64,000 nt of DNA from assembly GCA_005406025.1 (NCBI GenBank), contig BGZK01000701.1, forward strand, positions 62,001 to 126,000, read 5' to 3'. Source of the DNA: Eumeta japonica (lineage: Eukaryota; Arthropoda; Insecta; Lepidoptera; Psychidae). Every line of letters starts with the position of its first letter. Within the stretch, counting starts at the first letter, position 1. Shown piece by piece: positions 1 to 10,125 of this stretch. A program made the translations under genes and the position numbers. The notes below the pieces were generated by a model. The model searched no databases, was not told the DNA's origin, and saw nothing but the letters and a program-made list of their open reading frames with translations.

Positions 1-858
1 TACGCTAGGCGATTTTCGGACGTGTAATCTTGTGTTGGCATTATTGCCCCGTCACACTATCGCAGCACATGTGATGATTTCTTTCTGTGCGTTGGCCATT
101 TTTTGTTTAAGATTTTATATTTGGCCCAAAAACAGATATCGGCATTATTTTGATATTGATTTATAAGCAAGCCTTAATTATTAGGTATTGATTTTTAATA
201 ATCTTAGTTATATTGTTATTGTATGGAAATAAATCTATATTATTAATGCTATTTTATTATAACATTTTATGAATTCGGTTCACTGACATGCTAATATTAC
301 AAGAATTAACAACATACGTGAATACTTTTTTATACATATGAAAAATACGTTTTTAAATTTTATCAATTATAATTTTTTTTAATAGAATCCTCAAATTTTG
401 CAATGCAAATCATTAATATGCACATTGATTTTTTCTTAAAATTTGCTGGGCTTGCGCAGCGCATCATGTTTTGTTTAATAAACCATATAAACATGTGTAT
501 AATTGTTATACCTATTTAAAAAGAAATTTTTAAATTTTAGACACATTTCATTCATAAAAAATAAAATTTGATAATATAATCGTTTTGCTCAACTACGGTA
601 TACGTTTGTATTATAAACTTTAATGTTTTTAAGGGCATATTGCAATATACTGAAATCATAAAAACATTATAAAAAAATCAATTACTCGTTTCTATCAATC
701 CCTTTATTAAAAGTACAGATCACGTGGCAAAACTCCCAATCGTCTCCACATACATCACAGTAATATGGAATAAATGGAAGTGGCGTCGGGCAAAGTTACG
801 AGTAATCTTATAGTAAACAAGCACGTGATACAAAGCAAATACGAAAAAAAAAAACAAA

Positions 859-970
859 GCCGTCCGGAGGGCGCGCGCCATAATTCGCCGCGTCAAAGTT
901 TACACCGCGCGCGCCGAATTGCCCGTACAAATAGGAGGTGACGACTGTGAGCGGCGCGGCCGCACGCGAT
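859..970. promoter_or_regulatory. GC-rich patch, candidate regulatory island
   Basis: An abrupt CpG-dense segment with GCGCGCGCC and its near mirror CCGCGCGCGCC lies about 35 bases apart in AT-rich surroundings, with CGTCAAAGTTTACACC between them. There is no open frame and no repeat signature. Regulatory function is inference. Confidence 0.35.
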
Positions 971-1454
971 CATTCAAAATTCTTAGCTGAATGAATTGCC
1001 GTCGTAAAACAGCCCGAGGGTTGTACCAAGTTTTTATTGGTATTGTTTGATTATCTTCAAGGTTGCACTCGTGATGCCGGAGTTGTGGATTAATTTGTGC
1101 GGTGTCACACGATGTTTATTTTACTAATTCGACTGGCCGCCAGCCATGCAATGCTGATGGATCTTGTTTGTTATTTTGTAAATGTATTGGTCTGCTCGTT
1201 TTCCGCTTATATTGAAAGTGAAGTGAATAGTACGCCGCTATATATTAGTTTAGATCCTATACAGTAATATATCGAATAGTTATATATTAAATATGTGTAA
1301 TTTTTAAATCACACATGAGAAAACCCGCTCAAGTTCGTACTTGACTCACTCGACAAGTGCGACGTGACTAATTTAATTTTTTTATCGAATAAAATTATTA
1401 CAGTTATGAAAGAAGTTAACAAGTCATTCGATATGAAATTTTATATACATAACA

Positions 1455-1650
1455 CGAACAAACTGACTGACTGATTGATACATCAACGCACAACTCAAAC
1501 TACTGGGCCTACAGACTTGAAGTTGTGGTCAAGGTTGCTTTTATACCACAAACAAGCACCAAGAAAAAATTTTTGGAAAGGTTTCTTGGAAATTCAATCC
1601 TTAAGTGTGAAATACTGTTTGTATGCAAAACTAAATCTCTGAAGCTATAT
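1455..1650. repeat. Dispersed non-coding repeat remnant
   Basis: It starts ACTGACTGACTGATTGAT and continues with CGCACAACTCAAACTACTGG and AAATTCAATCCTTAAG. This is the layout of a very common lepidopteran non-autonomous repeat that carries an ACTGACTGACTG start and an 'AAACTACTGGAC' core. The copy is eroded. Similar fragments (CCTGAAGCGGGTGAAAT at 1860-1877, and 2100-2155) suggest the whole 1455-2430 block is repeat-derived. Confidence 0.45.
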
Positions 1651-2289
1651 AATATATCTCAAATTTAAAGTTTTACTTACAAATAGAAATTAAAAAAAAT
1701 TATACATATATATTTTTTTGATTATCTTTGAAGGAGGTAAATAAACTGAAATGTTGAATGGGAAATTGAGACTGCTGATGGTATTACTGCAAAAATTTAT
1801 ATTTTAGCTGATCATTACCAATAAAGCTAATGTAATTTATAGTTCTTTTTTTTAAGTAAACCTGAAGCGGGTGAAATAACAGTAGATATTTTTAGATACT
1901 TACTACAAATGACAAATGATGACATGCATCGGTTTTCGGAAAAGCAGCACTAAGGGGGAGCAATGGGCAATGAAAAGTTGTATGGTAAATCCAATCGCTG
2001 AATTTATTGATGTAAAAATTTAACAATAAAAGTTGAAGCTATTGATGTTACATTTTTTTTTTGTAAATCTTATTTATATATATATAAAACCAATTTTCTT
2101 ATGTTTGTCTGTGCAACACTCGAAAAGTAGTATTGCAATTGACTTGAAGTTGTGATACAAAGTTGTACAAAAATATTGGGATGTATTTTTATTTCTACTA
2201 GCATTTCTCCCCTACTTCATCGACTTATTTCTACTATTAACCAAACACATCGATATTTAAAAGTCTCACTCACATATACATATTTTATT

Positions 2290-2430
2290 TTGGTACTAAT
2301 ATTTGGCCCGACCGTAACCGTAATAGTGAATGACAGCGGCATTGAAATTGAAAGCGAAACGGGGAGCAGAGTCGAGAACTGGGACCGGCATCGAAATTGA
2401 GAACGAAACCGGGGTCGACATTGAGTGCAA
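2290..2430 (+). repeat. 'GACCGG-AATTGAAATTG' simple-like repeat block
   Basis: This block has alternating motifs such as GGCATTGAAATTGAAAGCG and GGGACCGGCATCGAAATTGA. Related blocks occur at 39840-39960, 40380-40480 and, inverted, near 45960-46020. It looks like a fragment of a dispersed element rich in this motif. The chance open frame through it is not evidence of coding. Confidence 0.45.
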
Positions 2431-2433
2431 TCA

Positions 2434-2532
2434 ACTAACTCTGTTAAGAAAAGAGGTATGAAAGTGAATGTCAGCAAAACTAAGGTGGAGGTGTTTGATA
2501 GAAAAACCACAACTGAATGCGATGTATTATAA
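2434..2532 (+). mobile_element. LINE reverse-transcriptase fragment (family A)
   Basis: An open stretch translates as TNSVKKRGMKVNVSKTKV, continuing EVFDRKTTTECDVL before a stop. This is the segment just after the YADD catalytic box in a lepidopteran non-LTR retrotransposon; the corresponding region of the copy at 58820-59690 follows its YADD. Neither the catalytic box nor the tail is present, so this is a roughly 100-bp internal relic. The upstream boundary abuts the GACCGG-type repeat directly. Confidence 0.75.
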
Positions 2533-3016
2533 ATATAAGATCATATGGAATAAATAAATAATTATTAATTTTAAATCAATTTCATATTGGGGGCCAATCA
2601 GAAAGTTAAGAAAAAAACTTTGGTCAAGTGCATCATGCGTCTTGAAATGAAATGCGTAACATGAAAGTCTTTGTTGTGAAAAATGCTAAGGCATATTTTT
2701 TTATATTTGTAAAATTTCTAATTAAAAAAATACTAAGAAATTTTCGAGAATAATAACCGCTGTTCGAAGCTACCGAGTTTAAGTTTTTGAAAGAAAAAAA
2801 TGAAATATAGAGCCTCACTCACAGTTTATAGGAATAGGTACCTAAATATAAATCATAAGTTTGTAAGTGCCCATGGTAAACAATAATCGTAAAGAGAAAG
2901 TATGTTTCTTAATTTCATCGAAGACTAGTGCGATAATTTATAGCAACAATGGAACCTTCTCTACATTAATGCAATTTGCTCTTGATTGCTTTTTACAAGT
3001 TATAGTAACCTATAAC

Positions 3017-3048
3017 TTTGACGAGCGCTTTAACAAGCGCTCGTCAAA
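3017..3048. repeat. Perfect 14-bp hairpin
   Basis: TTTGACGAGCGCTT and AAGCGCTCGTCAAA are perfect reverse complements separated by TAAC. No T tract follows that would suggest a terminator, and the arms are short for a pre-miRNA. It may be a palindromic regulatory site or a transposon relic. Confidence 0.7.
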
Positions 3049-3949
3049 AGTGGTCCTAGGAGTATGTTATTGCTATGAACTAACGTATCTAGTATATCAC
3101 AATTGAATTTTACTCCTAAAAAAGTTAAGTTGTACTTTTTTACGAATTTATACTATCTCTAGAATTGTTCAGTACTGAAAAGAAAAAACGAACTGTTCTG
3201 AATAAAAACAGCAGTATAAGTTCCTCTTTCCTTGTTTATTTCTTTCATCCTTCTTATTAAGAATAATTTTGCCAAAGCAGCTATAATAAAAATATATCAT
3301 TGAATAAATACTTTTAAATAATATAGACACAACCTTAACAAATGCTCGGTCAGACTGCAAGCGCGGGCGCGATCAGGTGGTCTATCGTGCGGTGCGTTGA
3401 TGCGCCATATCTACGCGTCAGCTGTTCTAAGGTTGACAGTACGACATTTCTACGTAAATATTCTAAGTTATGTTTCTTATAAATGGCTACTTCTATGATT
3501 TTGGTTTCTTTTTGACAAAATTATTTTATGAGGGAAGGAAATTATGAATATTTACGGAAAGATGCATGATAAAAATCCATCCTTTTAAATATGTTAACGA
3601 CTAACAATTTTATTTCTTTATTCTTTAGTGAGTTTAATGTTCTTCGTTTAATGATTTGAGACAAAAGGACTAGTTAGGAACAATGGGTCGCTAAAACATC
3701 AAAGATTGAAACAGTCTTATTGACCCGATGCGATCAGTAATATCTGTTCTTTTAGAGATTTCTAAAGTCTCACAACTTTCAGAGTGTATATGAACCGAGG
3801 AAACCTAAGTATAATAGCTGTCTGTAACATAAAAAATACTAATTTTCAGTTACTAATAAAACAAAATAAGAACTGTGAAAAGTTGTTATGATAACTCACA
3901 AACTTAAGTATGTATAAAATTATAACTTTTTTTGTTTCGAGCTTCAGTT

Positions 3950-4333
3950 AAAAACAACTGAACATATCGGGATGGGATTTATTTCATCCATTCTATGCAA
4001 ACGTTTGTAGTCTCTGGTTTAAGCCATTTATTTTTTCTATTTTACATTTTATTTTCTTATTACATTTTTATTTTGTTTATTTTCATTATCCACAGCGCCC
4101 AACAAAGAGAAAGGGTGGCTACTAGTGTATTTATAATGAGAACGAATTTTTTTTTCGTTCTAGTATTATTTAAAAGCTACTGAACGTATCTGTACGGGTC
4201 TCTCTTAGACACAAAATCATGTTCAGACGGTTTTAGGCTACTTATTTTTTGAATTTCATACATAGTTTTCCATTCATATTTCATTTAAATTCATAACTCA
4301 TAACCCTAGCGAAACGGGCGGCTGACCGCTAGT
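3950..4333 (+). mobile_element. Possible non-autonomous Helitron-like remnant
   Basis: The segment carries AACTGAACATATCGGGATGG and AGCTACTGAACGTATCTGTA, the 'two ACTGAACG' body typical of a common lepidopteran repeat. It ends CGAAACGGGCGGCTGACCGCTAGT. A short GC hairpin-like motif before a 3' CTAGT fits a Helitron-type terminus (CTRR then host T). The 5' TC end was not located, so the class call is tentative. Confidence 0.35.
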
Positions 4334-4978
4334 ATTCTATAATGCTACAAAACATTTGACCGATGGAATAGTAAAATAAATATTACGTGGTCGGGGTCTA
4401 TGAAAATCATTAGTCCCCTTTTAAAACGAAACTGTCGCATCGGCATGGAGCGTGTAGTCCACGCCTCGAACGAAGTAACTTTTCCGGGACGTTAAAAGGC
4501 AATTATAAGTCGTTAGGCCGTGACAGATACGCTCTTACGTGCACGTGAACTGATAAGGGCCACAAAGAAAGACAGATGAATAAATAATAACACAGCGGAA
4601 AGTTGATGGCGTCGGGTGCGTGCGTTTAGGGCTGATTGGATTGAACGCCCCACACACGGCGCGTCTTCGGTCACGCGACGCCCGAGCGGATCGATTGTTG
4701 TGACTTTGAAACGCTGTGGTCTGTCTTAAGGCTGCCGATGTCGTTTAGGATCGGACGTGAACAGCTAACTTAGAAAAGGGACAATAGGTCCTTTTTATTC
4801 ACGTATGTAAGGTTAGTTACGATATGCCTCTTTTCAATATGAGAATAGAAAACGCTTGAAATAGCAACTATAATAAAAAATTGTACAAACAAAAGATCCA
4901 TCATGATATCAGAAGTAATCAAGTAGTTAATTACTTTTTTTTTAATGTGCGTCATTAAATGGTTTATAATTTATAGTA

Positions 4979-5237
4979 TTGGGTGAGGTGTTAATTCGCG
5001 GAAATCCATAGAAGACGCTTGCCTGCAACATGCATTAGCATGCAGCATGCAACCCACCGCTGACCCTCGAATCTGCCTCTCCACTACTAATCTCTACGAC
5101 AGTCACAATTGACTGTCGGCAATTTCCTGAGGATGTGCCTTGTTGGCATGAAACGTACGTAGAATTTACAATTTAACAGTTAACGGAATTAGATAATTAT
5201 AAAAATAAATAACACTTGCTTAGGTGTTCGATATCTG
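4979..5237. mobile_element. Terminal-inverted-repeat element, left part
   Basis: The left arm (core 5013-5097) begins AGACGCTTGCCTGCAACATG and is the reverse complement of 6363-6446, with only one or two mismatches over about 84 bp. It continues outward to about 4979 (TTGGGTGAGGTGTTAATTCG), matching the copy at 33207-33410. Just inside the arm is a perfect 9-bp hairpin (CGACAGTCA/TGACTGTCG, 5097-5118). The internal part (about 5165-5237) aligns with 33207-33260, which shows that the element continues to the LINE junction. No transposase is present. Confidence 0.7.
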
Positions 5238-6335
5238 TCAATTCAAATTCAAACTCAAATTCAAATTCAAAATATCTTTATTTCATAGGTTACAAAATAA
5301 CACTTGAAATACGTCATCATTTTTTGCGAATTTACACTTTACTGCTCATTCGGAAGGCAGTTTTCCCTCAAGAAGAACAAACAAGAAACTTAAGGGTAGC
5401 TCTTTTCTAATTTGCACATACATAGCCAAAACAAATACGGAACCATTAAGAATGACACAGCCCGGTAAGAAGTCGAGCCGCTTATGCCCATTGATTTTTG
5501 TCTTCTAAATATTCAGAAATTGCATAGTACCCTTTTTTACTGAGTGATTGTTTAATAACACTCTTAAAATTGTGTAAAAATCTTGTATATCTACAGGAAC
5601 CTTATTGAACAGGCGTACACAGAGCCCTCTAAATGAATTTGAAACTTTACTTAGTCGACTAACATGTGAATTCAGTTTATTTTTATTTCTGGTATTGAGA
5701 TTATGTCAACTACTATTTCTTTTAAACATATCTAAATTTTTTAAAGATAATAAATTTTCATAAATGAATTGAGATGCCAGGGTTAAAATTCCAATTTCCT
5801 TAAACTTATTTCTAAGGGATGTACGAGGTCCGAGCTTGTAAATTGCGCGAACGGCGCGCTTCTGCAGCACGAAAATTTTCTGAATATCCGCGGCGTTTCC
5901 CCAGAGCCAGATGCCATACGATATCAGACTATGGAAACAGCCAAAATAAACTAATCTGCAGTTTCGAGGTCCGATAAATTTCTCATTTTTGATAGCATAG
6001 GCGGCAGAGCTAAACCTTTTCGCCAACTTACTTATATGGACCCAATTGAAGCCTGTTATCTAAAGTAATTCCTAGGAACACTGTAGAATTAACAAACTCC
6101 AATTCTTTGTTGCGTACTGAAATAGTTCCGGATCCATGTTTCACATTTGGAAGTGAGAATCTTATATATTTTGTTTTCATTTCATTAAGAAGTGAGTTAT
6201 TTGCAGTAAACCATTTCTCTAACTTAGAGATAGCATTGTTCACATCGTCATTAATGGGCTGTTGTCTTTTAACTTTGAATAACAAAGAAGTATCATCTGC
6301 AAACAGTGCTATCTCATCAATATCCTCTGGAATCC
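5238..6335 (-). mobile_element. Jockey-type LINE, 5'-truncated, nested in the TIR element
   Basis: Read on the minus strand, the fragment enters the reverse transcriptase at DEIALFADDTSLL (FADD catalytic box near 6282-6310). It continues through VNSTVFLGITLD, frameshifts near 6027, resumes as KRFSSAAYAI, then LVYFGCFHSLISYGIWLWG, QKRAVRAIYKLGPRTSLR and later KKGYYAISEY. After the coding part come an AATAAAG-like signal and a 3' tail of TTGAAT-type hexamers (5238-5270). This is the 3' third of an element whose full length is several kb, so it is 5'-truncated and dead. A sister copy lies on the plus strand at 45333-45890. Confidence 0.9.
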
Positions 6336-6339
6336 TCTG

Positions 6340-6446
6340 GAATCAATATTTAATCATTTGGATAGAGATTCGTAGTGGAGAGGCAGATTCGAGGGTCAGC
6401 GGTGGGTTGCATGCTGCATGTTAATGCATGTTGCAGGCAAGCGTCT
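6340..6446. mobile_element. Terminal-inverted-repeat element, right part
   Basis: GAATCAATATTTAATCATTTGG followed by the right arm (6363-6446) resumes the element interrupted by the LINE. The same order (GAATCAATATTCAATTC, then AGAGATTTG) occurs without a LINE near 33270-33300. The outermost 30 bases found on the left side are missing here, or the end lies at 6446. Confidence 0.7.
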
Positions 6447-6846
6447 GGTTTATAGTTTAGCCTAAAAGACTAAAAAAATGTGTTTCTCGATGAAAAGCGA
6501 TTTTTTGATCTCTGTCGACAAAAATAAATTAAATGCTATCTGGAGTAACCGTAATCGTTCTTGACAAAAGCATAGCGCTCTCAAGTACGACAAAAAAAAA
6601 AAACGATCAATTTAGGATAAAAGATACCAAAGAGTAGTCAGAACATTTAAATTTTTGAATAAAAGTAGAAATCCTTACTAGACATATTCGAATTCGTACC
6701 GCAGATACACATTACTTTAAAAGGCGTGTAATTTTTTAATATTTAGTGCGCTTCCGCACGATTAAATATTTACATCTACTTAAAAGGAACGTCGGTGGCA
6801 TGCGTATTACGAAGAATAAGCTTCGAGAATGAGGGATCACAGCGAG

Positions 6847-7060
6847 GCGTGCCGGCGGAGGCGGCCGCGGAGAGCGCGCGCCCAAATGGGGCGGCCGGGC
6901 CGCGTCGGAATTAAAAGCGCGCCTCATAAATTATGACTCGACACTTCATAAAGTTAATCATCCTTGAAACAAAGACTCGCCGTGAAAACGTTTTCACGGG
7001 ACGCGCCCCCCGCGGCCCGTGCGCCCGCCGCCGCGCGCCGTCCCATCGAGCACTGCTCCG
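6847..7060. promoter_or_regulatory. GC-rich double patch
   Basis: Two CpG-dense lobes (about 6845-6920 and 6995-7055) flank an AT-rich core containing CTCATAAATTATGACTCG and the palindrome GAAAACGTTTTC. No supported coding frame is present. The arrangement of GC lobes around homeodomain-like AT sites recurs in this window; enhancer function is inference. Confidence 0.4.
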
Positions 7061-7424
7061 GGTGGCGTTCATTTCATTTTAGGCGATATTGCAATGCCAC
7101 TCAATTTAAAATCTCAACGGACTCGTAGTGTAATAAGTGCTGTTATAGTCGGCCCTTTTGCAAAAAATTAAATGCTTGTACTTCTCATTTGGTCGAATTC
7201 GACATGTATATAAAAATCCTATTCACTCAGTACAAGGGCCGCTATAAAATTCTCGAGATACTGTCAAACGTCGATTTTCTCGCGTTTGTGATTGCGCCTG
7301 TCTACAAGTCCGTTTCACTGCAAATGCATGCGTAAGTCGGTTCTTGCGTTTTCAAATATAGGTGTCGTAAAGTGTTTTTGTGAAATAATTAATGCATTCG
7401 AAACGTGAGCATTGGCGAGCTATG

Positions 7425-8245
7425 ATATATTACGATTTTAAGGTTGGTCTATCTGAAGAGCAATGTATGCAGCGGTATTAGTCAACGTTCAATAATAAGC
7501 CACCGTCTTGAGCCACTATGTTTCTATAGTTTAGACAATTTCGTAAAGGATGTGACCCACTTCAAGATGAAGAATAAATGGAAAGACCTGTTTGGACAGT
7601 CACTCTAGATAATGTCGTCCGTATTCGTAAAATAGATGCAACTACCACATGATTCAGAAAACTCTTGGGATTGGATCCATAACAGTATATAGGATCTTGA
7701 ATGATGAATTAAAAAAGAAAAAAAAGGTTTTCGTTGGGTTCCACATCTCCTTAAACAACACTAAAAATCCGAGCGTGTAGGGACGGCCGACCGACATTAA
7801 CTATATTGAACAAAAGCGGTCACGGTACAATATCTAAAATTGTAGCAGGTAAAAATTATAAAATTGTCTTTTATGACTTGCCTACACTTCAGGAAAGTAA
7901 GGTTGGTAAAGATGACTCGACGCCAACTATCGTGATAAAAGTACATGCAATGAACAAAAAAATATGTATACCGTGTTTTTCAGAAATACAGGTTCGGTCA
8001 AAGCTATTAAACTAAGAGGACAGAAAAACCGTCACGGCGGCCTGTGGCACACACAACACAGCTTGACAGGAGTTCTCCAGACTCTCAGAATTAAACGCTA
8101 AATGCTGCACCACTCGACGCATCCCGTTATACCTTTGCGCTCTATCAACTTTTTGAAGGAAAATATCATCGTATAGTCTTAAAGCATCCGCCTTACTTAT
8201 CGGAATTCGCAATGTGCGACGTTTGGTTGTTTCTCGATAATATCA
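7425..8245 (+). pseudogene. Mariner-like transposase relic (Tc1/mariner)
   Basis: Conceptual plus-strand translation, with many stops and frameshifts, follows the order of a mariner transposase. It has YYDFKVGLSEEQCMQRY (N-terminal helix-turn-helix), STFNNKPPS, then LGIGSITVYRILNDELKKKK and WVPHLL, GTISKIVAGKNYKIVFYD (first catalytic region), IKLRGQK-TVTA, MLHHSTH (normally LHHDNA), INFLKENIIV and PYLSEFAMCDVWLF (normally PYSPDLAPCDFWLF). The first two catalytic aspartates are replaced and only the third position keeps D, so it is inactive. I could not fix the terminal inverted repeats, so the limits are those of the protein relic. Confidence 0.8.
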
Positions 8246-8279
8246 CAGTAAGCAATATTGTCTATAAAATAGAATTCAG

Positions 8280-8330
8280 TTATCCACGGAGGCGACTGCC
8301 GGGGGGCGGCGGTAGCGGGGACAGCACGAT
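8280..8330. promoter_or_regulatory. Short GC-rich patch
   Basis: GCCGGGGGGCGGCGGTAGCG and its flank form a short GC patch immediately 3' of the mariner relic. It may be a regulatory or random GC patch; nothing more can be said. Confidence 0.2.
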
Positions 8331-8614
8331 TCGCGCGCTACTTTATTTAAAAATCTAACACTATGTAGAATAATTCACGCCGAGAGCGGAGGCGCAAGCA
8401 CAGCTAGTATCGCATCAAATTCACTTTGATACAAAAACGACAAAAAAAAAATCGATTCTAAAGTTTTGTTTGCCGTTTTTTCTCTTTCGACGTATCTATA
8501 TTGCTTAGGTTTTTCAATCCTGTTAGAAAATTGTATAGATTGAAAGAGTATTCATTATTCTTGCAAGTCCAAACTGTTAAATCGTTAACGGTGGGATATT
8601 CTTCGATATATTAA

Positions 8615-8790
8615 TTTTAGGGTTTCGTAATGTACGGTCAAAACGGTAAACGTTAGTGTGCAAATTCGACGCTGGCCTATCCGCTTGTCCGTACGTTGCG
8701 CATTTCCAAGTGACTATAGTTGCTGTTGATATGAAATTTGGTGCAGTTTTCGACATTCATCCACCAACTCCCTGTTGGTACACCACTAAC
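8615..8790 (-). repeat. Dispersed 'AGGGTTCCG' element, inverted partial copy
   Basis: TTTTAGGGTTTCGTAATGTA followed by CAAAACGG, a 'TCCGCTTGTCCGT' core and GATATGAAATTTGGTGC matches, in the opposite orientation, the 3' end of the element seen at 46743-47471 and 18705-18919. This is an eroded end fragment. Confidence 0.5.
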
Positions 8791-9949
8791 TAAGTGAGAG
8801 ATATCTAACCTTTTTTATTAGTATCGAAATGTCGAGGCGTTCTTTATTTCATGTACAACGTGAGGTATCATTTGAAGGATCATGACTTACATGACATGAA
8901 AATATATATTATTTATTTTTTTCTAGCAATATTTCATTTATGCCCCTAATTATAATTACAGTTACAATTCATTTTTTTTTTAATTATAAAATCTGCAGTA
9001 CAAATAATGATATTGTAAAAGATCTGATATATAAGTTACAGAAAAAACGAAACGGAGTTTTAAACAATTATGTTTCGGGAAATAGAAAATAAACTAATTT
9101 GTTTAGCCTTTATAAAGACATAGACCACTCAAAGCTCTGTTTTTCTGGTTAAATATTATATTGTACAACACACTCGGAGCGTGAATCTGACACACTGAAG
9201 GAGTTTTCTTATTCGTTATGTAAGATCTCGATAGAGAGGGGCATTAAGTTATTTCAAGCATATCCCAGAGAACGGTAAATAAAAGGCCGATATTAACCGA
9301 TCATAAAGAAAAATAATTAAAAATGATACTATTACGTGACAATACTCAAGCCGTGTGTAGGTCGTGACTCGATATGAGACAATGAATAAAATATTAAATA
9401 AATATTGTACCATTAGGGATCAGCTGAACATTACAGTTACTAAATAATAGTATAGGTTATTTAAGGCCATCCAATAAGTTGTATATGTGAATCTGGAGTC
9501 ATTTGTTTATTTTATTGTGGTGAAATTTGACGTTTTTTTTTTTTTAATCTGTTTATTGTCTTAATCATTGAGATGATAAGTTTATTATACATAATATATA
9601 AGGAAAAGTTTGTGTATTATGAGATAAAACAATTTTGAACGCTTCTTGGTGGCTGTTGAGCGTTTACATTGATTTGTTTTATTACTTGACACAATGAAAA
9701 ACTCATCTTAAGAATTATTAACAATGAAAGATAAATGTAGGCTTTGTGTTATAGCTGAATTTTGGAACAGAAAATACATTTTTTTTTAAATAACGGTTTT
9801 AATTTTTCTATCTGACTATATGAATCTAATCACAAAGTATAAATTTTCTAAGGTAATTTGTCTTGTTTTAATATACAGCCCTTACTTCAAGTAAGAACAA
9901 TTTATTAAATTCCTTTTCTTTCTTAAGAACACTCAGTTGGACTGACAAT

Positions 9950-10075
9950 CAAAAAGAAAAGCTCACTGTGAAACTTAGTGAGCGTTATACTCAAAGCGTG
10001 TGTTCTCGTGTGAGTGCTCAGTGGTGTATGCGATTCCCCGCAAAGTGTGCGTTTAATTAATAATGAGCTGCTCAC
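9950..10075 (-). promoter_or_regulatory. Possible donor-site foldback downstream of CELF exon
   Basis: On the minus-strand RNA the donor GUGAGCAGCUC (10075-10065) can pair with GAGCACUCAC (10019-10010) as two helices of 5 and 4 bp around a small internal loop. A second hairpin (GCTCACT/AGTGAGC, 9961-9983) follows. Whether the pairing regulates splicing is inference. Confidence 0.3.
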
Positions 10076-10125
10076 CTCCTCGGTTTTTCGCTGTCCGCCG
10101 GCTTCACCTGTATTGCTCGGTTCAT
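10076..10125 (-). CDS. bru3: CELF/Bruno (bru3-type) internal exon, RRM1-RRM2 linker
   Basis: Read on the minus strand, a pyrimidine-rich tract ending TTTGCTTTCAG is followed by an exon beginning ATGAACCGAGCAATACAG and ending CCGAGGAG, then the donor GTGAGC. It encodes MNRAIQVKPADSE, the near-invariant linker after RRM1 in CELF/Bruno RNA-binding proteins, which regulate splicing and translation through U/G-rich RNA. The NR..QV form resembles CELF3-6 and Drosophila bru3 rather than Bruno1/CELF1-2 (HHPIQM). In CELF genes this linker is its own 49-nt exon; here it is 50 nt. The extra base is in a run of five A (10084-10088): four would give DSENRG in the family frame, five give DSEKPRR. This may be an assembly error, a polymorphism or a broken exon. 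No partner exon was found, so both flanking introns run beyond the window edges. Confidence 0.85.

Larger units (their letters stand above)
1..10075 (-). other. Intron downstream of the CELF-type exon (partial)
   Basis: This is the inferred 3' flanking intron of the minus-strand exon, starting with donor GTGAGC at 10075-10070. I looked for the next CELF exon (RRM2 start, K-L-F-V-G-M) in reverse complement and did not find it. The stretch holds AT-rich unique DNA, repeat fragments listed separately, and GC patches. 1-850, 980-1450, 2540-3000, 3060-3940 and 8800-9950 contain nothing I can name. Confidence 0.55.
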
